In this document: positions 1 to 8,614 of the stretch, in pieces | Layout of the letters: each line of letters opens with the position of its first letter | How positions within the stretch are numbered: position 1 is the first letter of the stretch | NCBI RefSeq assembly: GCF_014639155.1 | Contig: NZ_BMFT01000001.1 | Location: forward strand, 2,356,001-2,420,000 | Direction of reading: 5' to 3' | Origin: Paenibacillus segetis | Lineage (GTDB): Bacteria; Bacillota; Bacilli; Paenibacillales; Paenibacillaceae | DNA length: 64,000 bases | The notes under the pieces: generated by a model | Seen by the model: only the letters and a program-made list of their open reading frames with translations | Databases searched by the model: none | Told to the model about the DNA's origin: nothing | Position numbers and translations under genes: made by a program

Positions 1-9
1 AAGATTACA

Positions 10-62
10 AAAAAAGGATATAGACCTCTTCCTCACATGGAAAAGAATCTATATCCTTTTTT
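10..62 (-). terminator. Rho-independent terminator of the partner-switching operon
   Basis: A 15-bp perfect inverted repeat (10-24 with 48-62) encloses a 23-base loop. On the minus strand it is followed by a T run, and it lies a few bases after the STAS gene stop. The plus strand also ends in Ts, so it may work in both directions. Confidence 0.8.
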
Positions 63-67
63 GCATA

Positions 68-346
68 TTATTGAATCTCAAAAACACTAGTCAATCTAGT
101 CAACTCAAAAATTTTCTTAACATTTGGATTCAAGGACTTTAACTTAATTCCCCCCCCATTCTCTACGCACTTCTTGTATGAACTGACGATAACGCCTAGC
201 CCCGTACTATCAATAAATTGGCATTCACTAAAATCGATCAAAAAACGAAAGGCCCCCTTATTAATATCATTTTTGATGACTTCCCTAAAATGAACTGCTT
301 CTTCAACTGCAAAATTGACTGGCATTTTAATGGTAATTTCACTCAT
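68..346 (-). CDS. STAS-domain anti-sigma factor antagonist (SpoIIAA/RsbV-like)
   Basis: This 92-residue protein is a single STAS domain. It carries the family phosphorylation motif DSTGLG, with Ser47 as the likely phospho-site. In this family the unphosphorylated form binds the partner kinase (here probably 2410-2802) and a PP2C phosphatase (2818-4245) reactivates it. The ATG at 346 was chosen because an AGGTGG ribosome site precedes it. The start overlaps the last 8 bases of the chemoreceptor gene, which suggests translational coupling. The target, a sigma factor or another partner-switched protein, is not encoded nearby. Family assignment is firm; the target is unknown. Confidence 0.9.
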   Translation of the reverse strand: MSEITIKMPVNFAVEEAVHFREVIKNDINKGAFRFLIDFSECQFIDSTGLGVIVSSYKKCVENGGGIKLKSLNPNVKKIFELTRLTSVFEIQ

Positions 347-2360
347 GTTTTTCACCACCTCTGATTTTAAAATTCTGGGCAAGTTTCTCAAGTTCATCTG
401 CCGTAACACTAACTTCCTCAGCAGTAGAAACAAAGTTGTTAACAGTCGCCGCTTGCTCTTCAATCGCACTCGATACAGATTCGCTATTAGTTGCAGTAAA
501 TTCCGAGATGGAGCCCATGGAATCGATTAACTTAATGATTTGGTCGGAGGTGGCTACTTCATCCTTGGTAATATCCAAAATTTCCTGGACATTTTCAGAT
601 ATCATTTCAACGGATTCAATGATATGAACAAATGCATGGTCCGTTTCATGAACAATTTTTACACCTTCAGTAACGGATTCAGATGCTACTCTCATTGCAC
701 TAACAGCCAACTCGATTTTATTAATCATATTTTGAACCAAATCGGAAATTTCATTGGCTCGGGAATAGGATTCGTCAGATAACTTCCTTACCTCACCAGC
801 CACCACTTTAAAGCCATTTCCGTGCTCTCCAGCTCTTGCCGCTTCAATTGCCGCATTTAGAGCGAGTAAATTCGTTTGCTTCGCGAGGGCATTGATCGTT
901 TCAATAATCGTGAAGACTTTGTCCGTCATTTCATTGATTGATTGCAATATTTCCTCAGTCTCATTCGTACTACTATAAATAGAATCCATAGCTTTAACGG
1001 CATTTAAAATTCCCGTTCTTCCTAGTTGAGCGGCCTCATTGGTCGTAAACGCATTGCTTGTCGTAGCTATCGCTTTATTCTGAGCCATCTGCACTAAACT
1101 TGATAATTGTACAAGAACTTGTGAAGCATTAATCACCGATCTGTTATTGTTCTCTGCACCTGAAGCTATCTCTTGCGTGTTGGAGCTGATTTCTTGAATG
1201 GATGCGTTAATCTCTTCAGAAGAAGCAGCAATTTCTTCAGACATCGTGCTGAGCGTTTCAGAACCAGATCTTATTCTTTCAATTATAGCAGCCTGTTTAT
1301 CTATCATCGTATTAAAAGACTCGCTCAGTAACTGAAGCTCATCACCTGTTCTTATAGATGTATGGACAGTTAAGTCGCCGTCGCCAGCAAGTACCATCGC
1401 ATGCTTCAATTTACTAATTGGTTTAACAATATTCCGCGTTGCAAAGAAATATCCAATCAGCATAGCTAGAAAAATACACGATACGATGATCACGATCGTT
1501 TCATTGCGAATGTCCGTCGCTGGTTCCATATATTCTTTGTAATTAGCGGTAGTCGCAACAATCCACTTACCGGCTGGTTCAAAAGAGACAAACTTATAAA
1601 CACCTTCATAGGTGTAAAAACCGTGAGATGTTATTCCTTCTTTCATCTGTTGCACAAGAGCACTGAGTTGTTTATTGCTATTTCCGTCCAGGCTTTCTGT
1701 AAGCACCTTATCTTGATTAGGATGAGAAACAATAAGACCGGTTCTATCGATCATATACGCATACCCAGATTCGCCAATCTTAACTGCTTGTGCTGAAGCC
1801 GTGATTGTTTCAAAGTTGATTGTGGCAATCAATGTACCTGTTGTCTGACCATTGTTCTGCAAAGGTACGGCGATGGCAACAACAGGATGATTCGTAGCTT
1901 TAGATATGATTACTTCACTAGTCGCTTCTGTCCCTTGAATCGCATTTTGGAAATATTCCCGGTCGTTAACGTTCAAATCTGGTGATTTAGAATCGCTTGT
2001 AATCAGCGCCTCGCCCATTTGATTTGTAATGAACAATGTTTCGATCAAGTCCACATTATCTTGTTGCATGCTTGCAATATACTTATAAGCACTATCTATT
2101 AATTTAGAATCAGTAGGGTTAACGGTAAGTTCTTCAAGTGTATTATTGTTGCTAGCAATCTTTAAATAGTTACTAGTTGTATGTAACTCTGTATCAATTG
2201 TTTTAGCTACAGAAGATGTTGTGTCTTGTAGTTGCTTCTCTATTGCTGTTTGTAGCCCATCTGATGTTAATTTATAAGACATTATTCCAGAAATAGATAA
2301 TGGTATGCTTATGATTAGAAACAAGAGTATGCTTATTTTTACCTTTAGACTTAGTTTCAC
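339..2360 (-). CDS. Methyl-accepting chemotaxis protein with dCache sensor
   Basis: This is a 673-residue membrane chemoreceptor. It has a first membrane helix (about 8-28), a large extracytoplasmic dCache-type sensor (about 30-275), a second helix (about 288-308), a HAMP linker with the usual Pro, and a long helical signalling domain. The hairpin tip QTNLLALNAAIEAARAGEHG, which binds CheA/CheW, is intact. The GTG start at 2360 is preferred over an upstream ATG at 2396 because AAAGGGGG lies just before the GTG and nothing lies before the ATG. It sits between the anti-sigma kinase and the STAS antagonist genes, overlapping the latter. That is unusual and suggests its signalling output is tied to the partner switch. 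The ligand cannot be told from sequence. Confidence 0.93.
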   Translation of the reverse strand: MKLSLKVKISILLFLIISIPLSISGIMSYKLTSDGLQTAIEKQLQDTTSSVAKTIDTELHTTSNYLKIASNNNTLEELTVNPTDSKLIDSAYKYIASMQQDNVDLIETLFITNQMGEALITSDSKSPDLNVNDREYFQNAIQGTEATSEVIISKATNHPVVAIAVPLQNNGQTTGTLIATINFETITASAQAVKIGESGYAYMIDRTGLIVSHPNQDKVLTESLDGNSNKQLSALVQQMKEGITSHGFYTYEGVYKFVSFEPAGKWIVATTANYKEYMEPATDIRNETIVIIVSCIFLAMLIGYFFATRNIVKPISKLKHAMVLAGDGDLTVHTSIRTGDELQLLSESFNTMIDKQAAIIERIRSGSETLSTMSEEIAASSEEINASIQEISSNTQEIASGAENNNRSVINASQVLVQLSSLVQMAQNKAIATTSNAFTTNEAAQLGRTGILNAVKAMDSIYSSTNETEEILQSINEMTDKVFTIIETINALAKQTNLLALNAAIEAARAGEHGNGFKVVAGEVRKLSDESYSRANEISDLVQNMINKIELAVSAMRVASESVTEGVKIVHETDHAFVHIIESVEMISENVQEILDITKDEVATSDQIIKLIDSMGSISEFTATNSESVSSAIEEQAATVNNFVSTAEEVSVTADELEKLAQNFKIRGGEKHE

Positions 2361-2409
2361 TGGTTTGCCCCCTTTAAAATCTCTTACGTATGACAACTTA
2401 TATTTCTAT

Positions 2410-2802
2410 TTATTGATTGGATAAGGTTATATCAATATGTATCGTATTGCTAATCATCTTCACTTTGTCAGACAAGCAACCCATCAGATATAGCCCCCTT
2501 CCTCCATCATCAAGTAGGCGGTTATGATCAATCTGCTTTGGAATGGTCGGGGGAGAAGTACCGTCTCCACAATCCTTCACTTGAATATTTAAATGTTTAT
2601 CCTGTAGCACATATTTGATATTAATGAACTTCGAACAATCGCGCTTATTCCCATGAATATAAGCATTCATGATCGCCTCTGTTAAAATTAATTTAACATC
2701 GAAAACACGCTCTTCAATCTTGAGCTCTTCAATGATTTCATCAATGATATTCTGATGATGCTGTAAACAACAGATTATCACCTCATTTTGAACGGGCTCC
2801 AT
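2410..2802 (-). CDS. Anti-sigma-factor-type serine kinase (RsbW/SpoIIAB-like HATPase)
   Basis: This 130-residue GHKL ATPase has an N box (EAIMNA, residues 42-47), a G1 motif (DCGDG, about 77-81) and a G2 motif (GGRGLYLM, about 100-107). That is the layout of RsbW/SpoIIAB kinases, which phosphorylate a STAS antagonist and hold a target protein when the antagonist is phosphorylated. The partner antagonist is probably the gene at 68-346 and the opposing phosphatase the gene at 2818-4245. An AGAGGAGGG ribosome site sits before the ATG. It follows the phosphatase gene by 15 bases. Confidence 0.88.
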   Translation of the reverse strand: MEPVQNEVIICCLQHHQNIIDEIIEELKIEERVFDVKLILTEAIMNAYIHGNKRDCSKFINIKYVLQDKHLNIQVKDCGDGTSPPTIPKQIDHNRLLDDGGRGLYLMGCLSDKVKMISNTIHIDITLSNQ

Positions 2803-2817
2803 GATTCCCTCCTCTAA

Positions 2818-4245
2818 TCACCTTATGTTCAGGCTTAGCCATGTACAATCATCTTGCAGAGGAGTATTCGCAATCATACTATGTAAATATTCGTACTCAT
2901 TGCTCTCCTCATTTTCATTTAATAGAAATTCCATTCCATCACTATAAAAGCAGAATCTATCTCCTGATGAGAAAGGTATCACCACTTCATCAAATTCGCT
3001 ATTGTCGAACATGCCGATCGGTGCCCCTTTAATGGTCTTCTTTTCTCCAAGATGATCCTTTTGTATGTAAATAAACTCATTGATACCGGCTCCTGCTGCC
3101 GTAAGCTTTCCTGCACAAAAATCCAAGTGGAAACAACACACGGCGATATAATCCTCGTCCAAATGCAGCATCGCCTTTTGATTCAAATCCTGCAAGACAT
3201 GGATAGGCTCATGTGTAATATGTAAACTTTCCATAAATAACACCCTCATAGCGGAGATATTAAGAGCTGCTGTGATTCCTTTTCCTGTCACATCTCCAAT
3301 AATTCCGATGACTTGCTCTTCATCAATCTTGTGAAAAATAAAGAAATCGCCACTCAGCGTAGCTGCGGGCACATATAACTTTTGTAAGTCTGCCTTACTC
3401 TCCAATGGGAACGAAATCGCATGACGCTGCTCCTGTATTCGCATAGCCCGGGCTAATTCGGCCTTACTTTCTGTTATATCTCGTATCACCAATTGAATAG
3501 CCTTTTCTTCCATATAGATAATTGGAATTCCTGATATCTCAAGATCAAAAATGCGCTGATCCGATCTAATAAATTGTTGTTCAAAGCGAAAAATTTGTTT
3601 GGCATATTCTTTGGAATTCGTCTTTTTGTATGGACCGGAATAAATAAATTCTTCGCTAAAAAAGGCGGATACACTTCTGCCTACAAGCTCATCTTTTATT
3701 AATCCAAATAGTATCTCTGCTTGATTATTCACAAACAAAATAGTCCCATTACTATGTACAAGAATTGGCTCTGGGCAAAGCTCAACTAAACGTTTATACC
3801 TCTCCTCACTCTCCTTAATCTTCCGCTCCGTCTTAACCCGCTCACTAATATCATGAATGACGGAATAGACACATTTCTTCCCCAGCATATTGATCAAACC
3901 CGTATGTATTTCCACATCAATGATTCTTCCGTTCGCTAAACGATGCCTTTCAATAAGTACCTGATTCCCACTATATCTTCCATTAGGTAGAGCCCTTTGC
4001 AAAAATCCCTCTTGTGTATCATGGTCTACTACAGTTAAATCAGAGATACAAAGTCTACTAAATTCCTCCGTTGTATATCCATAAAATGCACATGCTGCTT
4101 TATTGGCATCCACAATGTTACCATGAGTAAAATCAACAAGCAGTGTAACAAGATGATTATTCTCATAAATACATCCGTAATGATCTGCACATATCAAATA
4201 ATTAGGAGAGTGCTTAAGATTTTTACAAACTTTATCATTTACCAT
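2818..4245 (-). CDS. PAS-PAS-SpoIIE (PP2C) serine phosphatase
   Basis: This 475-residue protein has two PAS domains (about 30-135 and 145-260) followed by a SpoIIE/RsbU-type PP2C phosphatase domain (about 285-475). The metal-binding acidic residues are visible in SGDFF (Asp300), GDVTGKG (Asp318), SDGMEF (Asp436) and DDCTW (465-466). I see no membrane segment, so it should sense a cytoplasmic signal or cofactor through the PAS domains and dephosphorylate the STAS antagonist. It is the first gene of the operon. The family role is firm; the signal is unknown. Confidence 0.9.
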   Translation of the reverse strand: MVNDKVCKNLKHSPNYLICADHYGCIYENNHLVTLLVDFTHGNIVDANKAACAFYGYTTEEFSRLCISDLTVVDHDTQEGFLQRALPNGRYSGNQVLIERHRLANGRIIDVEIHTGLINMLGKKCVYSVIHDISERVKTERKIKESEERYKRLVELCPEPILVHSNGTILFVNNQAEILFGLIKDELVGRSVSAFFSEEFIYSGPYKKTNSKEYAKQIFRFEQQFIRSDQRIFDLEISGIPIIYMEEKAIQLVIRDITESKAELARAMRIQEQRHAISFPLESKADLQKLYVPAATLSGDFFIFHKIDEEQVIGIIGDVTGKGITAALNISAMRVLFMESLHITHEPIHVLQDLNQKAMLHLDEDYIAVCCFHLDFCAGKLTAAGAGINEFIYIQKDHLGEKKTIKGAPIGMFDNSEFDEVVIPFSSGDRFCFYSDGMEFLLNENEESNEYEYLHSMIANTPLQDDCTWLSLNIR

Positions 4246-4329
4246 TATCTAAATCCTCACAGTCATTTATGGAGAATATCTAGTGATTCGTGATTATTCC
4301 TCCATACCACGTCAATTACATTTTTGATA

Positions 4330-4335
4330 ATTATA
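4330..4335 (-). promoter_or_regulatory. Candidate -10 box of the partner-switching operon
   Basis: The minus strand reads TATAAT about 85 bases upstream of the phosphatase gene. No good -35 lies at standard spacing, so the promoter may be activator-dependent or may use another sigma factor. Confidence 0.35.
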
Positions 4336-4360
4336 TCCAAGATCAGGATATATTGATGTG

Positions 4361-4406
4361 ATATTCGACATAAAACAACTAAAATCGCAGATACTATGTC
4401 GAATAT
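4361..4406. repeat. Perfect 12-bp inverted repeat upstream of the partner-switching operon
   Basis: The arms ATATTCGACATA (4361-4372) and TATGTCGAATAT (4395-4406) are perfectly complementary, with 22 bases between them. Five Ts follow on the plus strand. It lies just upstream of the candidate -10 box, so it could be a paired operator or a terminator-like hairpin. No plus-strand gene precedes it. Confidence 0.6.
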
Positions 4407-4416
4407 TTTTCTCTGC

Positions 4417-4458
4417 AAAAAAAAGCAGACCAAGACTCGTAAATAAAGTCCTGGTCTG
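4417..4458 (-). terminator. Rho-independent terminator after the GNAT pair
   Basis: The arms 4426-4437 and 4447-4458 pair over 12 bases with G-U pairs. On the minus strand a run of eight Ts follows. It ends the transcript of the two acetyltransferase genes. Confidence 0.8.
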
Positions 4459-4463
4459 TCTTT

Positions 4464-4940
4464 TTAGTGATTAAATTCTATAATATACCAAGCATCACAA
4501 GCAAAATGTTCTGATCCCGCTAATGGAGCAGCTAAAGGTTGAAAACCTTTTTTTTCGTAAAAACGATTAGCCGCCTGCATCACTCTTAGCGTTTCTAAAT
4601 AGCATTGATCATAGTATCCTTTTGCGAATTCTAAGGCTGTTGTCAGAAGTTTAGAAGCGATCCCTGTACCTCTAGCTTGCTCGGTTAGATACATTTTTTG
4701 TAATTCACAAATTTCGTTTGAATCAGCAAAAGGAGCAATCCCACATCCCCCAACGATCTTTCCGTCTTGTTCAGCAACCCAATAAGCTCTGCCTTCATAA
4801 CTATAGAATTCGTGAAGTTTACTCAAGCTGCTATCCATCCATGCCAAACCTTCTCGATTACCACCAAATTCTATTAGGCACTCTCTAATTATAGACTCGA
4901 TACTAGCATTATCCTGCGGTTGAATTAATCTTATGTTCAT
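4464..4940 (-). CDS. GNAT family N-acetyltransferase
   Basis: This 158-residue protein is a single GNAT domain. The acetyl-CoA loop reads EQARGTGIASKLL (motif A, Q/RxxGxG/A type), and the C-terminal NRFYEKKGF motif is typical of the fold. The substrate is unknown. It lies 18 bases after another GNAT gene on the same strand and is probably co-transcribed with it. Confidence 0.88.
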   Translation of the reverse strand: MNIRLIQPQDNASIESIIRECLIEFGGNREGLAWMDSSLSKLHEFYSYEGRAYWVAEQDGKIVGGCGIAPFADSNEICELQKMYLTEQARGTGIASKLLTTALEFAKGYYDQCYLETLRVMQAANRFYEKKGFQPLAAPLAGSEHFACDAWYIIEFNH

Positions 4941-4958
4941 ACCTAGTTGCCTCCACTT

Positions 4959-5600
4959 CTATTCATCCTCATTACCTGGGGTATACACCATACAATATTG
5001 TTCAATAGTACTGTTAGGTAGAGGAATGATCTTCACGATGTGATATTGATAATGTTCATAAATAGGTAAATTACTCTCTGTCTGTGTCTCTAGCGTACAA
5101 GCGATATTCTTCATCTGACATTCATCCAGCAGTGGTTTGATGATCTTCGATACATACCCTTGTCCACGATATGGTTCCTGTACGACTAACATATCCAGAT
5201 GAATATATTGTTGATCTCCTAGGATCGATAACCACGAAGAACTCATACTATTTAAAATAGAAAGTCCTCGGATAAAGCCCCGCACCCCAATGATTCGGCA
5301 AATCGGTATTGATTTGAGTACGGCGAGTACAACCCTATTCATAAACTTAAGTTTCGAGCGTACTGTCCCTGGTTCACGTTCTGAATGGAACACCAAGGCC
5401 AGAGCTTCATACTTATCAGATGTCGTCAGCAAATCACAATAAGGATATAACATATCAATATAGCGATGAAAGAAAATGTTCAGCACTTGAGACCTCGTTG
5501 TCTCATCCGGTAAAATATGTCGATATAGCGGATCGTCCTCTGCGAAAGCTTGCGCCATCACACTAGCGGCCTGTGGAATGTCAGCTCGGCCAATTTTCAA
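4959..5600 (-). CDS. GNAT family N-acetyltransferase
   Basis: This 213-residue acetyltransferase has an acetyl-CoA loop EPYRGQGYVSKII in its second half. The N-terminal half looks like the eukaryote-like GNATs that acetylate small molecules or toxins. The start is TTG at 5600. The only ribosome-site-like sequence (GAGGTGG) is about 19 bases upstream and a TGA blocks longer starts, so translation may be weak. Substrate unknown. Confidence 0.83.
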   Translation of the reverse strand: MKIGRADIPQAASVMAQAFAEDDPLYRHILPDETTRSQVLNIFFHRYIDMLYPYCDLLTTSDKYEALALVFHSEREPGTVRSKLKFMNRVVLAVLKSIPICRIIGVRGFIRGLSILNSMSSSWLSILGDQQYIHLDMLVVQEPYRGQGYVSKIIKPLLDECQMKNIACTLETQTESNLPIYEHYQYHIVKIIPLPNSTIEQYCMVYTPGNEDE

Positions 5601-5777
5601 TAATGTACTACAAATAGTTCCACCTCATTAAGTGTTTTCGATACAGCTATTCTATTATAGAAACCTTTAATAGTAGATCGCGTTTATATATAAGGAAGTC
5701 TACTCAGCAAGCCATATAAGAATATTATAACTCGTATAGTCAAGGACGTATCATTAAAAAGCAGGAGGTAATAAACA

Positions 5778-6395
5778 TTGGAGATTAAATGGTTAGAATG
5801 GGCAAAACAAATTCAGGCCATAGCTCAGACTGGGCTTACGTATACAAAAGACCCATATGACACTGAGCGATACGAGCAACTTAGACAAATAAGCATCGAT
5901 ATCCTTGCTAACTATACATCAATTGATGAGCAACAAATTAAACTTTCATTTGCCAATGAGACTGGGTATGCCACACCTAAGGTGGATGTACGAGGAGTAG
6001 TTTTTAACAACAATAAAATTCTTATGGTTCGAGAAAAAATCGATGGCGCATGGTCACTTCCAGGAGGTTGGGCTGACATTGGATATTCACCCTCCGAGAT
6101 CGCTGTTAAAGAAATCAAGGAAGAATCGGGCTATGATGTTATTCCGGTTAGGCTATTAGCTGTTCTGGATAAGAAATTTCATCATCACCCACCCGAGCCA
6201 TACCATGTATATAAGATTTTTATAGAGTGTAAAATCGTTGGAGGCGAAGCTACAACTAGCCTTGAAACAAGCGCAGTGGATTTTTTTGATGAGCAACATT
6301 TACCCGAGCTGTCATTGGAAAGAAACACACCACAACAAATTATTACCATGTTTGAGTTTTTGCATGATACAAATAAGAAAGTTATTCTAGATTGA
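5778..6395 (+). CDS. NUDIX hydrolase with N-terminal helical domain
   Basis: This 205-residue protein has a helical N-terminal region (about 1-60) and a NUDIX domain (about 65-195). The NUDIX box begins at Gly96-Gly97 and ends KEIKEESGY (111-119), so the catalytic glutamates are kept although Lys replaces the usual Arg. The family hydrolyses nucleoside diphosphates linked to another moiety; the substrate here is not evident. The TTG at 5778 is preceded by AGGAGGT at 8-base spacing. A GNAT gene follows at once, so the two are probably co-transcribed. Confidence 0.9.
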   Translation: MEIKWLEWAKQIQAIAQTGLTYTKDPYDTERYEQLRQISIDILANYTSIDEQQIKLSFANETGYATPKVDVRGVVFNNNKILMVREKIDGAWSLPGGWADIGYSPSEIAVKEIKEESGYDVIPVRLLAVLDKKFHHHPPEPYHVYKIFIECKIVGGEATTSLETSAVDFFDEQHLPELSLERNTPQQIITMFEFLHDTNKKVILD

Positions 6396-6418
6396 TCAGT
6401 TCAGACAGGAGGTATACC

Positions 6419-6889
6419 ATGGTGATTAGAAAATTTCTTGAAAATGATATAACTCAGATTGTCACCTTGTTCTACGATACTGTGCATTCGGTTAATCAAC
6501 GAGACTATTCGCCAGAGCAACTTGATGCCTGGGCCCCCAAAGATTTGCAGACACTCAAACTTCAAACCTGGAAAGACTCTATGAGCTACAATGTCACTTA
6601 TGTTGCTGAGATCGACGGTGCAATTGTGGGCTTTACCGACATGACTCCTGAAGGTTACTTGGATCGTCTATACGTTCACAAGGATTATCAGAGACAAGGA
6701 ATCGCTTCAGCATTACTGCACGCACTTGAATCAAAAGCAGTACAGCTAGATCTGAAAGAACTGTTAACGGATGCTAGTATCACCGCTAAACCCTTCTTTG
6801 AAAGCCACGGCTACAGAGTTATTCAATCGCAGTTAGTAGAACGTAGAGGCATAACATTAGGAAACTACAGGATGATCAAACCTCTTTAA
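6419..6889 (+). CDS. GNAT family N-acetyltransferase
   Basis: This 156-residue GNAT protein has the acetyl-CoA loop KDYQRQGIASALL and the C-terminal AKPFFESHGY motif. The ATG at 6419 is chosen because AGGAGG lies 6 bases upstream; a longer reading from 6392 would overlap the NUDIX gene without a ribosome site. It lies 23 bases after the NUDIX gene. Substrate unknown. Confidence 0.88.
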   Translation: MVIRKFLENDITQIVTLFYDTVHSVNQRDYSPEQLDAWAPKDLQTLKLQTWKDSMSYNVTYVAEIDGAIVGFTDMTPEGYLDRLYVHKDYQRQGIASALLHALESKAVQLDLKELLTDASITAKPFFESHGYRVIQSQLVERRGITLGNYRMIKPL

Positions 6890-6915
6890 ATAGTTCGATC
6901 ATCATCATGATCCCC

Positions 6916-6950
6916 AAACAAAAAACACACCATAAGCATAATGGTGTGTT
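6916..6950 (-). terminator. Terminator of the GntR/ABC operon
   Basis: The arms 6924-6933 and 6941-6950 form a perfect 10-bp stem. On the minus strand it is followed by TTTTTGTTTGG, downstream of the ABC permease gene. It may also stop the plus-strand GNAT transcript weakly. Confidence 0.75.
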
Positions 6951-6959
6951 CACTTTATT

Positions 6960-7027
6960 ATTCGGAGGGACCCTAGCGAGCTCGAACCTTGAGTTTCCAA
7001 AGTCAAATGTTTTCGCCTCTACCGAAG
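6960..7027 (-). other. tRNA-like or decayed structured element
   Basis: Between the permease stop and its terminator, the minus strand carries a GC-richer stretch with tRNA-like pieces. TTCGG at one end can pair with CCGAA at the other. There is an anticodon-arm-like TTGA-loop-TCAA with TTTGGAA in the loop, and GGTTCGAG resembles a T-loop. The T-stem does not pair properly and no CCA follows, so this is not a functional tRNA. It could be a tRNA remnant or a dispersed structured element. Confidence 0.35.
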
Positions 7028-7028
7028 A

Positions 7029-7745
7029 TCATCTTCCTTTCTTCGGTCTAGGATGCAATGGCGCATGGCGCATCATCGGATAAGTGGCGAAAATAGCAAC
7101 CAGACTCACCGCCCCAATTAAAGTAACTACCTCCATAGCATTCATCTCGACCCAAAACCCATTGAATATGTTTGAGAGAAATTTCCCGTAATATAGAAAT
7201 AAACCTATGATCGTCACGGACATGAACATGACCAAACTGCGAGTGAATCCCACCCTGTACAGGATTGTATTTACGAGAAAAGTAAGACCGAATAAAGCCA
7301 GACCGACCATCAAGTCTACCCACAAATAAGGTAAAAATTGATACTCTTTCAGAAATAATCTCGCAGGATGCAGGATTTGCGCTTCAACCATAGATTGCTT
7401 ATATACGGTCACCAACACAAATTGACAAACATTCAGGCATAATATGGTCAATGAGATTACAGCCAGACTTAAGCAATAAAACACTTTCATGAATTGTGTA
7501 CGCGTACTTCCTGACGCTATTGCAAGTACAAAAAGCTGCTTGAAGCCAAGAATTGAGAACCCAGCAACAAAGAAATAGGTTGGCCCTGATATCGCAGCAA
7601 TCGTAGTGTCGTTGAGACCAAAGAAAATTCCGAGGAGAATCCATACGATAGTCAATGGGATGGTTATATACAGTAGTAATAATTTTCCGAAATACCAATA
7701 TACATCCTCAAACACTAGCCGAAATACACCCTTCCATGAACTCAT
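7029..7745 (-). CDS. ABC transporter permease (YtrC/D-like membrane protein)
   Basis: This 238-residue protein has about six predicted membrane helices and no other recognisable domain. It overlaps the preceding ATPase gene by 4 bases (ATGA), so it should be the membrane partner of that ATPase. GntR-ATPase-permease operons of this type are linked to cell-envelope stress or drug export in Bacillus. The substrate is unknown. Confidence 0.8.
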   Translation of the reverse strand: MSSWKGVFRLVFEDVYWYFGKLLLLYITIPLTIVWILLGIFFGLNDTTIAAISGPTYFFVAGFSILGFKQLFVLAIASGSTRTQFMKVFYCLSLAVISLTILCLNVCQFVLVTVYKQSMVEAQILHPARLFLKEYQFLPYLWVDLMVGLALFGLTFLVNTILYRVGFTRSLVMFMSVTIIGLFLYYGKFLSNIFNGFWVEMNAMEVVTLIGAVSLVAIFATYPMMRHAPLHPRPKKGR

Positions 7746-8614
7746 GCAATCACCTCCGTATCCTCTGTAATATTCAGCAAGTAATCCTGTAAATCCACTT
7801 TTTCAATCGACAATCCAAGGGTATGAGCTTGTTCCTTCCACTGCTTCGTATATGGAACATCAAGCATGACTCTGATTTTTGACCCGAGTGTAGTTTGCTC
7901 TAGCACCCTATGACCGCTCGCGACGCTCATTATCGTGTTCTTTTCTCCAGCAAGCCATACTCCTTGCTCGCGAAGGTCTTCAATCGGTTGATGTAGCAAC
8001 AGCTTACCATTGTGCATAACAATCAGTGCATCACATAGTGGTTGGACTTCCTCGATATGATGCGTGGAAATCAGAATGAGACGAGGTGTTTCCTCATGGC
8101 TTTCTCTTAATGCTTGATACATTTGTTTCCGCACTGCGGCATCCAAACCATTCGTCGGCTCGTCAAGTATCGTTACACTCGCATGACTAGATAGTCCAAT
8201 AATAAACTGGAGTGCGGATTTCATCCCTTTTGACAGCTTGGATATTTTCTTATTTTCATCCAGTTTGAAGGCTTTAACTAGTCTATCTGCCGTTGGTTGA
8301 TCCCAATTGGCGTTGAAGTACTTCCCGAATCGAAGCGCGTCATGCACGCTCCAAATCATACTGAATGGATGATCCTCTTGCATATAGCATATGTTCTGTA
8401 TAATTGCAGAATTGCCGTACGGTGCTGAACCATTAATTTCAATAGCTCCACGATCAGGCCGCACATGACCAGCAAGCAGCCTCATCAACGTTGTTTTGCC
8501 TGCACCGTTACGCCCCCATAATCCCGTGATCACCGGCTCATTTTCTTCGAATGAGATACCTCGCAGAACTGAAACTTTATCGTATGAATAGGTTACCTCG
8601 TTAACACGAATCAT
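7742..8614 (-). CDS. ABC transporter ATP-binding protein (YtrB-like)
   Basis: This 290-residue ATPase shows Walker A GRNGAGKTT, the divergent signature LSKGM, Walker B VTILDEPTNGLD and a C-terminal extension of about 80 residues. It overlaps both neighbours by 4 bases, which indicates tight translational coupling with the GntR regulator upstream and the permease downstream. It should power an exporter. The substrate is not evident. Confidence 0.9.
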   Translation of the reverse strand: MIRVNEVTYSYDKVSVLRGISFEENEPVITGLWGRNGAGKTTLMRLLAGHVRPDRGAIEINGSAPYGNSAIIQNICYMQEDHPFSMIWSVHDALRFGKYFNANWDQPTADRLVKAFKLDENKKISKLSKGMKSALQFIIGLSSHASVTILDEPTNGLDAAVRKQMYQALRESHEETPRLILISTHHIEEVQPLCDALIVMHNGKLLLHQPIEDLREQGVWLAGEKNTIMSVASGHRVLEQTTLGSKIRVMLDVPYTKQWKEQAHTLGLSIEKVDLQDYLLNITEDTEVIA

